Shown here: piece after piece, positions 23,016 through 31,042 of the stretch
How positions within the stretch are numbered: the first letter of the stretch is position 1
Layout: each line of letters starts with the position of its first letter
Source: a virus
Length of the DNA: 32,273 nucleotides
IMG/VR virus record: IMGVR_UViG_3300010885_023073
Coordinates: 1 to 32,273 of that record
Direction: 5' to 3' (one strand)
Translations under genes and position numbers: made by a program
The notes under the pieces: model-generated
What the model was told of the DNA's origin: nothing
Seen by the model: only the letters and a program-made list of their open reading frames with translations
Database searches by the model: none

Positions 23016-24353
23016 TCAAGCGTTCCCAGGTCCCAACCGATTCAGTGCTGCAACGATAACATCCTGATTTGCGCGGGCCTGTGCTATCTCGGCGCGATAT
23101 CTAGGGATTGACTTGGCTGCATCTGCTGCACGAACAGTATCTCCCACATCGAGATAGTAGGCCTGATACTTTTCTGCATCTCTAATTTGCCGTTCATTGA
23201 TGCGTATGAGATCACGCATGTCTTCGTAGAGTTCATCGAGAATTCGTCTTGCTGTGGCTGGTCTCAAAGCATTGAGTTGGGCTGCTGTGATCACAGGTGT
23301 GGTAAGAGGTCCTGTGTACACTGTATCAGGCACGGCTGCCGGTGCTGCCGCCGCCGCTGCCGCTGCTGGTGTAAAAGTGGGAGTCTCAATTTTAGCATCA
23401 CCGATTATTGCAGATGTAGCCTGATCCACACTGGTTCTGTTCACTGTGCTGGTAAATCCTTTTGCTGCCACTACACCTGCTTGTAAAGGATTGCCGCCGC
23501 CTGATATAGCAGAATTGATGTCAGCAAATGACTGGCTGAACTGTGCGGATGTGGCAAAATTATTCATTTGATTTATCAAGGCACCGGGTGCCTTGCCATT
23601 GAGCCAGGCAGTGGCAGTGGCAGCTCCAAATTTAGTAGCATTGTTCAATAGTGGTCCCAGTTGACTGGCTATTTCGGTGCCCTTGATAGTGCCCAACTGT
23701 TTGAGTTGATCAAAATTCGCATTCATCAATCCTTGTTGCACACGAGTTTGTAGACTGCTATTGTTCAGCACCGAATCAAGATTCACAGCCCCCAACTTGC
23801 CAGTCCAACTGCTAGGACTGCTCAGTATCTCTTTGAATTTTTCCGGAATCTGTTTTATCTGTTCGGCAATTCCAGGTTTGATCAATCCTGACAACTGCAA
23901 TTGACTGGCATCAAGACCAAATTTTCCAAGTCCTTTTGCATTGGTGATAGTGTCGGCGGCTTGATTGACCGACGCTGCGGCCTGTGCCACAAGACCTTGT
24001 ATCTGATTAGATGCGATAGATCCAATATTTTGGCCACTGATCTTTGTGGTTACAAAATTACTCACTGATATGGCATTTGGAATCAAGGCTCCTATCTTGG
24101 TAGGAAGATTGATAGCGCCGCCTATTTGTTTGGTGAGTGCTATTGCTTGAGGTCCAATCTGTGCCAAAGCCGACGACAGCCCGCCTGCTGCTTGAGTCAC
24201 AGCATTGACTGTAACGCCTACTGGAATATTTGTTAAACTGCCTGTGGATAGTTGCTTGTCAAATATTGCTTTGGCCTGATCAAATGTGGCGCCCGAAGGA
24301 CCTTGTATTTCAAACACCTTACCATCAGGGCCGGTAAATTTAAAAACACTCAT
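23016..24353 (-). CDS. Structural protein of unknown role, 445 aa
   Basis: The N-terminus has MSVFKFTGPDGKVFEIQGPSG followed by ATFDQAKAIFDKQLSTG, a short motif I recall at the start or inside of several phage structural and hydrolase proteins. Residues ~40-320 are Ala/Gln/Asn-rich and predicted helical, with phrases such as GGLSSALAQIGPQAIAL and NQAADTITNAKGLGKFG. An Ala-rich linker near residue 330 (PAAAAAAAAPAA) precedes a charged C-terminal coiled coil (LYEDMRDLIRINERQIRDAE onward). The ATG overlaps the TGA of gp5 (ATGA), so it is coupled to the spike gene. Placed between gp5 and gp25, it may be a hub or spike-associated protein; it is unlike any T4 protein I can name. A tape-measure role is less likely given its modest length and location. 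Confidence 0.75.
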   Translation of the reverse strand: MSVFKFTGPDGKVFEIQGPSGATFDQAKAIFDKQLSTGSLTNIPVGVTVNAVTQAAGGLSSALAQIGPQAIALTKQIGGAINLPTKIGALIPNAISVSNFVTTKISGQNIGSIASNQIQGLVAQAAASVNQAADTITNAKGLGKFGLDASQLQLSGLIKPGIAEQIKQIPEKFKEILSSPSSWTGKLGAVNLDSVLNNSSLQTRVQQGLMNANFDQLKQLGTIKGTEIASQLGPLLNNATKFGAATATAWLNGKAPGALINQMNNFATSAQFSQSFADINSAISGGGNPLQAGVVAAKGFTSTVNRTSVDQATSAIIGDAKIETPTFTPAAAAAAAAPAAVPDTVYTGPLTTPVITAAQLNALRPATARRILDELYEDMRDLIRINERQIRDAEKYQAYYLDVGDTVRAADAAKSIPRYRAEIAQARANQDVIVAALNRLGPGNA

Positions 24354-25861
24354 GCGGTCCTCACTAGGCTCCAGTCAGCAGCAACTGGCTCAGCTGCTGG
24401 TGGTGGTTTAGGTGTTCCTTCAGTGAAATTCACACTGGCTTGTACACCTTTGTTGTGATAAGGATACGGCTCGTGTGTGGGAGCACGAGTCACAATACTT
24501 TTTAATGCAGCGGTTTTTACTTGCCATCCAGTTGAACTGTCAAATGTTGTGTCATCCATTGTGGTTTCGGGAAATAGTCGAGGTATGGTGACAGACGCTG
24601 CACCACCTCCATTGAGATCAATACGATCTGATTTAAATCTCAACCCTGATCCGCCATCCCAAGAGCCGCCGCTTACACCCTGCAATGCCAATGTACCATC
24701 GCTACGCACACCTATGGTTGTTTGACTGTAGATAGTCATGTCACCTTGACTGGCCATGTTAAGTGTAGTGACCGCGCCAATATTAGTAGCAGCATTAGAT
24801 TTCATGTTGATATTGCCTCCGGCAAACATGTTGATATCTTTGTCTGCATGCAAGTTTATAGTACCTTGTGTTCGTACATTCACAGAATTGGTAGAATAGA
24901 TATCTACTGTGCCTTCTTGCCCTAGTTCAATCCAGGTCTGACCATTGGCATGAATAATGTAAAAGAAGTTTTCACTGTCGTTCATCATGAGTTGATGACC
25001 TTTGCTGGTACGCAAACGCAGCAAGGCATTATTGCCCTCGATGTCGCCGTCATCCATGACCAGAGTATGTCCGCCCAATCGTCCAACCACCTTGACATCC
25101 GCAGGTGTGAGTGAGCCCTCGGCCAATTGTTTTCTTATGGTGGCTCTCTTTGCTTTGCCATCGTATATAGGCAATCCTGGAGTAGATACACCATATACTG
25201 TGCTAGGGCTTTCACGTTGTGCATTTGAAATGATTGGACCACGTTCGGGATCAGTTGCTAACCCTTGCTGGAAAAAAACAGCAGCTTGATAACTATGAAC
25301 AGGTTTTTGTTGATCAAAAAATTTAGGACTGCCATCTATATCGTTGTTTGCTGAATTTAATTCAGTGACCGGTAATGTGGGTGCATCGGCAAAATATTCT
25401 TCCTGAGTTTTATTGCCTGTCACATACTCACCTGCAGGTGCTGCACCAATGGCCGGTATCATGTGAGTTAGCGCATTGTTGATGATGCATCCCACGTAGT
25501 AGCCCTGACTGGGATCGCCTTCTACAAAGAAACACATGACCTGTGTTCCAATATCCGGAGGAGTAAACCACATTCCATAACTCTGCTGATTACCTGGATA
25601 CGATCCAACCCCGGCACTGGAACTGGTTTTTTCTGTGACACCGTAAAAGGGCGGAAGATAGTTGACCCAACGCCATAACTGTGGATTATCATCTGCGCCC
25701 GAAGCAAATTGCTGTATACGCACCTGCAGTCTGCCTGTTCTTGTGGGATCCACGTTGTTCATCACTGTGCCAATGAATGGGCCCATCTCGGCAGGTTTGC
25801 CACCACGGTCAAATTTGTAATTGCTGGTTCTTCCCGACAACTGTTGATTATTTACTGGCAT
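24350..25861 (-). CDS. gp5: Baseplate hub/spike protein gp5-like, 503 aa, without a lysozyme domain
   Basis: gp5 forms the membrane-piercing spike under the hub. An N-terminal OB-fold is visible at residues ~25-140 (GPFIGTVMNNVDPTRTGRLQ, WRWVNYLPPF, PPDIGTQVMCFFVEGDPSQ, YYVGCI). The C-terminal half has the VgrG/gp5-type repeats of the triple beta-helix, about residues 270-410 (GGHTLVMDDGD, HQLMMNDSE, INLHADKDINMFAGGNINMK, LNMASQGDMTIYS). T4 gp5 has 575 residues with a lysozyme domain between these parts; here the interval (about 150-265) is a Pro/Gln/Asn-rich linker with no lysozyme-like Glu-Asp-Thr context. The end is Pro-rich (TPKPPPAAEP), possibly for a PAAR-like tip. It follows the hub candidate by 18 bases and overlaps the 445-aa gene by four. 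Confidence 0.88.
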   Translation of the reverse strand: MPVNNQQLSGRTSNYKFDRGGKPAEMGPFIGTVMNNVDPTRTGRLQVRIQQFASGADDNPQLWRWVNYLPPFYGVTEKTSSSAGVGSYPGNQQSYGMWFTPPDIGTQVMCFFVEGDPSQGYYVGCIINNALTHMIPAIGAAPAGEYVTGNKTQEEYFADAPTLPVTELNSANNDIDGSPKFFDQQKPVHSYQAAVFFQQGLATDPERGPIISNAQRESPSTVYGVSTPGLPIYDGKAKRATIRKQLAEGSLTPADVKVVGRLGGHTLVMDDGDIEGNNALLRLRTSKGHQLMMNDSENFFYIIHANGQTWIELGQEGTVDIYSTNSVNVRTQGTINLHADKDINMFAGGNINMKSNAATNIGAVTTLNMASQGDMTIYSQTTIGVRSDGTLALQGVSGGSWDGGSGLRFKSDRIDLNGGGAASVTIPRLFPETTMDDTTFDSSTGWQVKTAALKSIVTRAPTHEPYPYHNKGVQASVNFTEGTPKPPPAAEPVAADWSLVRTA

Positions 25862-25879
25862 TGATAATTGCTTTCTATA

Positions 25880-28846
25880 TTATGCATCTTTTGCTACGAG
25901 TTGAGGAGCGTCTGTATTGGCTCGGGCCAGCCCATATCCGTAGCCACCTGTACCTAGTTTTGCAGGTGGTACAAATTCTGCTGCTGTCTCTTGTACAGGA
26001 TTTGCAGGCAACGGTTGTGTAATGGTATTACCTGCAACCACATCTCCTGATGACTCGGCAGTGGGTCCGTCACTCCAATTTGCAGGATTTCTTCCTGCTG
26101 CATCGCGAGCAACTTGTATTTCATTGTTTCGTGCATCTGTTGCCTGTGCTTCTCCTTCATTGCCCACATTGGCCGATGCTACCACACGAGTCGTTTCAGA
26201 TGCCGGCGGTGTTGCACTACCTAACACATTGTTTCCATCTTGTATCATAGCTCCTTTGAGTTCTTGAGTAAATTTTCCTCTAGCGAACGTGCTTTTGACA
26301 TTCAAAGTCAAATAGATCACAGATTCTTGTGCTAACCCTGCGCGACCTTTTGCTCGATCAGCAAAATAATTATTTTGTGCTGGATCCATAAGGCCTGTGT
26401 TGAGATTGTAATCTACTACCCGGTTCCATGCAAATTCAAAATATGGAGCACCGGCAACAAAATTTATAGTTCCATCTGGAAAAAACGGACTTACTACAAA
26501 GTTTCCTGGTTGCGGATTTTTCGGAGATGGTATCCAGGCCGGATCCCCAATCACTTGTATAGTTATATTGTTCAAATCAGTGGTGTACAACATATCAGCA
26601 GCATTGGCCGCTGCCTCGTATACATCGCCCTCGGCACCTTCTCTAGATTGATTACTAGCCGGCATGAATCTCTTTGAATACATGACTCTGGTGTTAACTT
26701 GATTTTTTAAATTTTCAGCAGGTTGAAAGGTAGTGGCCTGACCTGGTGAGTTCGCTGATATTGTTTGTTTCCATAACTGGTTAAAACTTTGTTCGTACTG
26801 TAACACCTGCGTGTTTTGTCCTGTGAACCAGTAGTTATATACCTTGTGTACGCCACGAAATGAACTGGGATCAAAGTATTCGCTGGTTGCTATCATTGCT
26901 GTTTGATAGGGCGCTATCTTGTAGATCATCTTGTATGCAGTAGAACGAGTGGTTGTGTCATATCCTATAGCCCGGGCTTCGCAGGTGATATTGAACCATG
27001 CAAAATTTTCAGCAGTTTTGCCATTGTATTTCCATTCGCCTTTTCCAGTTTTTGGATTCACTTGGTATACTGCTTTTTGTTGGTCCGAAATATAACTGCT
27101 GCTACGCATGATCTCGTCTATTACCTGTGTTATCTGCTGCCCTTGAGTGACAGATCTAACTCTTATGTTTGGACTAAAATTTTGTCTATTAGGGTCAAGA
27201 TTGGTAGCAGCATTGGCATTGGGATTTCCGCCTGCAAACGCTTTGTCTACTGCACCGGGAGGTGTTATTTTGGCATTGGCCAACATCTTGTCTAGAAACT
27301 GTACTTCATAAATGTCTGGTATTCCGTTGCGTGCTTTTGCTTGTTCAGCATAAAAAAGATTTAGTGCTGCACATAATCCTGTGCCTTCTATTCCTGAAAC
27401 TTTTTTAGGAGCATCAGGTGCCTTGGCCGGTGCAGATTTAATACCTAATCTAGCTCTCTCGGCGGCGCTTTCATTATCTGCATTGCCTGTTGCCGACAGT
27501 CTACGATTGAGTCGAGTGAACTCAGCATCGGATTCATTGGCGGTGTTATCAATTATTGCCCCGACTAATATATCTTTGACCGTGGTACCTTGAAATTGAA
27601 AGGCTTGAGGTATGCTGCCTCGATCTGTGCTGAATGCTGTGTTTTGTTCTACTGGCACACCGGTGATGTTGTATTCTACCAGTTTGTTGGCCACTTTAAA
27701 CTCTATATTGGTGATCTGAAAAGGTATGAACTTTTCAACAGCAGCCTGCCGATCAGTGACACCTGATCTTTGATCAATAGGCAGCACCAGATTGCCTGCA
27801 GAATCATACCCGTAAAATCTCACTACCATCACATAGTGTACTTCACCATAACTCACAGTTGTTCCTGGTGGCGCCAACTTCTTTTTTTGATAAAGATCAT
27901 TGATGGCTCTTATTAGATTTGGTTGAAGAGTTATACCATTGGGTTCTGTGACTGTGAAACTCAGTGTTTTTATCGTTGCTGAGCCGCCGGACCCTGGGGT
28001 GCCAGAGATCGCAGTCTCGGTCACAAAATTGTCCATGTAATAATCCAAAGGAAAAAATGGACTGCGGCCAGCGGAAGTGGTAGATACATAATTCTGTGTT
28101 GTTGTTTGTATTGGTGCTCCACCACTTTGCATCAGCAGATAGTAATTGTTAAGTTGCTTGATATCGCTGGTAATCAGAGTATTATAAGTTTCATAATCCA
28201 CCAGGTACCAACTGAGACTGTAGGTGTAACTGCCAAATTGATCTAGGATGTTGTCTTGACTCACTATGGCGTTTTGAGCGCCGGCGTACAATTCATCTAA
28301 ACGATTTACTACTGAATTGGCCGGAGTAGAGGGTCGGGCAGCATCATCGCCTCGAGATCCAGCCGCGACGGCTTGCCCTGCACTTGTAGAGGACTGTGTT
28401 TGTGTTATGGTCCTTGTTGGAGCATTTGTTCCAAAATCTTTGTTTCCATTAGCAGTAGTTTCGGCTGCATTGGCATTGGTAGGAGCAGCAAAGGATTTTT
28501 CTACCACTCTACCATCCGGTCCTATTTGTTTCTGCACCGGAAGGGCAGCATTGGTATTTGCACCATCATCTCGGGCCACTTGGGCCTGTGCTGTGGTATC
28601 TGATGAACTGGCAGTATTGCGCTGATTTTCCAGTAGATTAAGCTGATTCAACTGTTGGATCAGCGCAGTCTGTTGAGCCTGATATCCTGCCAGTTCGGCC
28701 TGCAGAGCAGCCAGTCGTGGTGCTTTCTCAGCAGCAGTGAATAAACTTGAATTATTGGTAGAATTGATTTGTCGTGTAACACGGCCAATCAAATCGTTGA
28801 TGTCCGCCAGAGCCGCCTCAAGACCTTGTTTTGTATCCGTTGCCAT
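25880..28846 (-). CDS. Large baseplate hub protein, gp27-like candidate, 988 aa
   Basis: It sits immediately upstream of gp5, where the T4 partner would be the gp27 hub that joins spike to tail tube. Residues ~1-75 form a coiled coil (EAALADINDLIGRVTRQIN, LAALQAELAGYQAQQTALIQ). Residues ~75-195 are low-complexity linker. A beta-rich hub-like part begins near residue 200 (FGSYTYSLSWYLVDYETYN) and goes on with YGEVHYVMVVRFYGYDSAG and FIPFQITNIEFKV. Near residue 570 the pattern VRSVTQGQQITQVIDEIMRS, followed by WFNITCEARAIGYD and YKMIYKIAPYQ, is the type seen in gp27-like hub proteins. Residues ~434-471 hold a two-copy NES-x-AE-x-x-RL motif also found in the tube-cap protein. Two bases separate it from the gp53-like gene. 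The hub role is inferred from position and pattern; overall size is more than twice T4 gp27. Confidence 0.65.
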   Translation of the reverse strand: MATDTKQGLEAALADINDLIGRVTRQINSTNNSSLFTAAEKAPRLAALQAELAGYQAQQTALIQQLNQLNLLENQRNTASSSDTTAQAQVARDDGANTNAALPVQKQIGPDGRVVEKSFAAPTNANAAETTANGNKDFGTNAPTRTITQTQSSTSAGQAVAAGSRGDDAARPSTPANSVVNRLDELYAGAQNAIVSQDNILDQFGSYTYSLSWYLVDYETYNTLITSDIKQLNNYYLLMQSGGAPIQTTTQNYVSTTSAGRSPFFPLDYYMDNFVTETAISGTPGSGGSATIKTLSFTVTEPNGITLQPNLIRAINDLYQKKKLAPPGTTVSYGEVHYVMVVRFYGYDSAGNLVLPIDQRSGVTDRQAAVEKFIPFQITNIEFKVANKLVEYNITGVPVEQNTAFSTDRGSIPQAFQFQGTTVKDILVGAIIDNTANESDAEFTRLNRRLSATGNADNESAAERARLGIKSAPAKAPDAPKKVSGIEGTGLCAALNLFYAEQAKARNGIPDIYEVQFLDKMLANAKITPPGAVDKAFAGGNPNANAATNLDPNRQNFSPNIRVRSVTQGQQITQVIDEIMRSSSYISDQQKAVYQVNPKTGKGEWKYNGKTAENFAWFNITCEARAIGYDTTTRSTAYKMIYKIAPYQTAMIATSEYFDPSSFRGVHKVYNYWFTGQNTQVLQYEQSFNQLWKQTISANSPGQATTFQPAENLKNQVNTRVMYSKRFMPASNQSREGAEGDVYEAAANAADMLYTTDLNNITIQVIGDPAWIPSPKNPQPGNFVVSPFFPDGTINFVAGAPYFEFAWNRVVDYNLNTGLMDPAQNNYFADRAKGRAGLAQESVIYLTLNVKSTFARGKFTQELKGAMIQDGNNVLGSATPPASETTRVVASANVGNEGEAQATDARNNEIQVARDAAGRNPANWSDGPTAESSGDVVAGNTITQPLPANPVQETAAEFVPPAKLGTGGYGYGLARANTDAPQLVAKDA

Positions 28847-28848
28847 GA

Positions 28849-29148
28849 TTAGAATCCTAATGCGTTACGCAATGTGGTTATCTTGGGTAGATAGATCAAG
28901 GTGCCCACCTTGAAATCCAACGGAGGTTTTGTAAGGGTGTTGGGATTTCGCTGATAAAATACCCACCACAGAGTAGAATTATCGTAAAGATCAAATGCCA
29001 GCATATCGGGTCTGTACTGATATGTCTGTGTGATCACCAGGGTCTGGTCGTCACTTTCTTTAGGAAAAGGACGATTGGTCATCACATCCAGAAAGAACTG
29101 ACTGTAGGGAGTGAGATAGTACGCACTAGTGCTGTCGTAGTTAGCCAT
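28849..29148 (-). CDS. gp53: Baseplate wedge protein gp53-like (LysM-like fold), 99 aa
   Basis: The central and C-terminal part, YRPDMLAFDLYDNSTLWWVF followed by YQRNPNTLTKPPLDFKVGTL and IYLPK, is the signature of gp53 and related LysM-like wedge proteins: RPD-x-LA near residues 48-53, paired Trp, RNP, and a G-x-x-IY-x-P ending. T4 gp53 has 196 residues, so this is a short form lacking the C-terminal extension. The N-terminus (SAYYLTPYSQFFLDVMTNRPFP) is also typical. Its ATG overlaps the TAA of the tube-cap gene (TAATG) and it lies two bases from the hub gene, so it is firmly inside the baseplate operon. A generic LysM-domain tail protein is the alternative. Confidence 0.78.
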   Translation of the reverse strand: MANYDSTSAYYLTPYSQFFLDVMTNRPFPKESDDQTLVITQTYQYRPDMLAFDLYDNSTLWWVFYQRNPNTLTKPPLDFKVGTLIYLPKITTLRNALGF

Positions 29149-30935
29149 TACCAGAATCCTTGTTTCACTAACGCACCATTGGCAAACTGTTTGAGACTGA
29201 ACTGGCGGCTGGCCTGTTGGCGTGTGATTATTGGCGACAGACTCAATGATATGTCTATCTTTGTGGGCACATAGGTGGGAGAATTTTTACTGAAGGTGGG
29301 TGCAGCGGCTTGAGTTACCAAGCCGCCTTTTTGAACCTTTTGTCCTGTAAATAATTGATTTAATCGGGTTAACGCACCCGAGATAGGATTAGTAGGTAGA
29401 TTATTCTGTGTGCTCGTTCTTCTCTTAAGCAAATCTGTTCCGTTTTGGTTCGGACTACCCGCACGTATGTAGTCAACATCTGCCGGTAGACTGTATTCAA
29501 AACTGGTCAACACACAAGGATGATTGTTGAATTGATACTCTCCTAGTCCTGAGATGAACAACAATGGTGGTGGTGCTCCGCGCTCGGCATCTTGCCCGTA
29601 AAACATCTTACTAGCTGACCGGAAGAAATGTATCACCGCCAATAGATACTGTGCTTCCACAGTGTCCTGTGCTGTGAATGTTCCTGAAATACGGACCGGT
29701 CCCACTGCACTGCTTTGATAAAAATAGTTTGTGTAATTTGAATGAGTAAGATCAGTATTACTATAAGTGGCTTTGTAGCTAACATCAATCTTGGGAGTAT
29801 AAGGAAAAATCACACCATGTGTAGCAGTTAATGGTGCCAAGATTCCACGCTCTGCTTCGGGCGCATTGTATAGATAGGTGGAAAACGGCGCAAGACTCAC
29901 GCGAACTCTCCAGTCTCCGGTGTCATTGATCAGTTTTTTCTGCGCGGCCAGTGCCTGCTGTCGTTGGGCCAGTAGTTTTTCAGATTCTGTCAGGGCTGCT
30001 TGTTCAACTCTTGCTAGACGAGCAGTCTCAGCAGCACTTTCATTGGGCGTGGCTGCTAGATTTAATCTAGCCAGTCTGGCTGTTTCTGCGTCACTCTGGG
30101 TTACTGGGGCCGGTGCAGTGGTTGGCACAGTACCACGACCTGCCTCGCCTGGGGCCTGAACAAAAGATGACGGCACATCTGTTGCGGCAAACGATTTGGC
30201 CTGAAGCCCGGCTGAATCTGCTGCGGGAGGGTCGGTGTAATAAGTTTGGCCAGTTTCAGGATTTGTTTTGATTCCCTGTGCTGCTACACCTGTTTCATTC
30301 AGCACCGGTATTCCTGATGTGTTAGCATTGACAGTGTCAGCAGCGGTGGTAGGGGCCACAGATGGATTATTGATACCAGTTCCGTAGCCAAATCCCGATG
30401 ATGCATTGGGTGTGCTAGAGATTATGCGAGAATCACTTGGAGTTTCGGTAATCGGGCTTGGCACTGGTTCAGCTGTTTGAACTGGTGGTACGGCAGCAGC
30501 AGCGGCTGCTGCCCGTTGTGCCGGATCTTGAAACGTACTTGCTGCCGGTGCCACAGTGGGTACTGCCTGTACTTGATTGAATGCAGCAAAAGGGCTAGGT
30601 CCAGGTTGCGGACTAGTTAGGGCGTTTTGTCCGGCTCGTTGTGCCGGATCCTGGAAGGTACTGATTGCGGCCGCAGGTGCATTTGTTTGTGCAGGTTGTT
30701 GAGCCGGTTCACCTGTGCCAGATTGTGCATACGATACCGTGGTCAATCCAGCAGTGTTGGTGTCTCCACCCGCACCTGGCACCACTGCTCCTGCATTGGA
30801 GTTTGTGCCGTACCCGTACTGGCTGGGATTAGTGCTTACCCCGGACTGTGTGGCTGCTTCTTCCACAGTGACACCAGTTCGTACCAGTTGATTGAATGTG
30901 GCTGCGTTGCTTGAATTGTAACCGTATTGACCCAT
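29148..30935 (-). CDS. gp48: Tail-tube cap protein, gp48/gp54-type, 595 aa, with long disordered N-terminus
   Basis: The C-terminal ~250 residues are recognisable: VIFPYTPKIDVSYKATY, LTHSNYTNYFYQSSAVGP, AQYLLAVIHFFRSASKMF, PPPLLFISGLGEYQFNNHP, SFEYSLPADVDYIRAG and the ending FANGALVKQGFW. These match the cap/junction proteins that start tube polymerisation on the baseplate; T4 gp48 has 364 and gp54 320 residues, and I cannot separate the two here. Residues 1-330 are Ala/Thr/Pro/Gln-rich and probably disordered, with STFQDPAQRA twice (near residues 90 and 131), an Ala run, and ETARLAR twice near 280-305. AGGA six bases before the ATG is a good ribosome binding site. It is the first gene of the leftward block, divergent from gp55. 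Confidence 0.75.
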   Translation of the reverse strand: MGQYGYNSSNAATFNQLVRTGVTVEEAATQSGVSTNPSQYGYGTNSNAGAVVPGAGGDTNTAGLTTVSYAQSGTGEPAQQPAQTNAPAAAISTFQDPAQRAGQNALTSPQPGPSPFAAFNQVQAVPTVAPAASTFQDPAQRAAAAAAAVPPVQTAEPVPSPITETPSDSRIISSTPNASSGFGYGTGINNPSVAPTTAADTVNANTSGIPVLNETGVAAQGIKTNPETGQTYYTDPPAADSAGLQAKSFAATDVPSSFVQAPGEAGRGTVPTTAPAPVTQSDAETARLARLNLAATPNESAAETARLARVEQAALTESEKLLAQRQQALAAQKKLINDTGDWRVRVSLAPFSTYLYNAPEAERGILAPLTATHGVIFPYTPKIDVSYKATYSNTDLTHSNYTNYFYQSSAVGPVRISGTFTAQDTVEAQYLLAVIHFFRSASKMFYGQDAERGAPPPLLFISGLGEYQFNNHPCVLTSFEYSLPADVDYIRAGSPNQNGTDLLKRRTSTQNNLPTNPISGALTRLNQLFTGQKVQKGGLVTQAAAPTFSKNSPTYVPTKIDISLSLSPIITRQQASRQFSLKQFANGALVKQGFW

Positions 30936-30950
30936 AGTAGTTCCTATGCT

Positions 30951-30960
30951 TTATTTACCC
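30951..30960 (-). promoter_or_regulatory. GGGTAAATAA motif, candidate late promoter of the baseplate block
   Basis: The minus strand reads GGGTAAATAA 15 bases before the ATG of the tube-cap gene, just upstream of its AGGA ribosome binding site. It shares GGTAAATAA with the motif before gp6. As the only such element in front of the first gene of the block it is the best placed candidate for late initiation of the whole baseplate operon. Confidence 0.5.
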
Positions 30961-30988
30961 AAAAAATAATCTGCCCAGTTTATAACCA

Positions 30989-31016
30989 TTGACAAACCTC
31001 AAAAGTGTGTTACAAT
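30989..31016 (+). promoter_or_regulatory. Sigma70-type promoter of gp55
   Basis: A perfect TTGACA (30989-30994) is followed after 16 bases by TACAAT (31011-31016, five of six matches). The predicted start near 31023 leaves about 20 bases of leader containing AAGGA nine bases before the ATG. This is the strongest host-type promoter seen in the window and fits expression of the late sigma factor by unmodified host polymerase. Confidence 0.75.
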
Positions 31017-31021
31017 AAATA
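31014..31021 (+). promoter_or_regulatory. AATAAATA late-type motif overlapping the gp55 -10
   Basis: The plus strand reads AATAAATA, sharing three bases with the TACAAT of the sigma70-type promoter. If recognised by gp55 it would allow autoregulation. The overlap may be chance in AT-rich sequence. Confidence 0.35.
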
Positions 31022-31042
31022 ACATTTTAAGGATCCGCCCTG

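Noticed and set aside
23330-23370. GCC/GCT triplet run as a possible phase-variation repeat
   Set aside because: It encodes an Ala-rich linker with mixed codons and is not a pure tandem repeat.
25777-28625. Plus-strand frames up to 130 residues opposite the hub and gp5 genes
   Set aside because: Composition follows the reverse of the real genes, there is no initiation signal, and the opposite strand codes for recognisable baseplate proteins.
30936-31042. Possible tRNA or small RNA in the divergent gap
   Set aside because: No cloverleaf or stable hairpin was visible; the gap is explained by promoters and ribosome binding sites.
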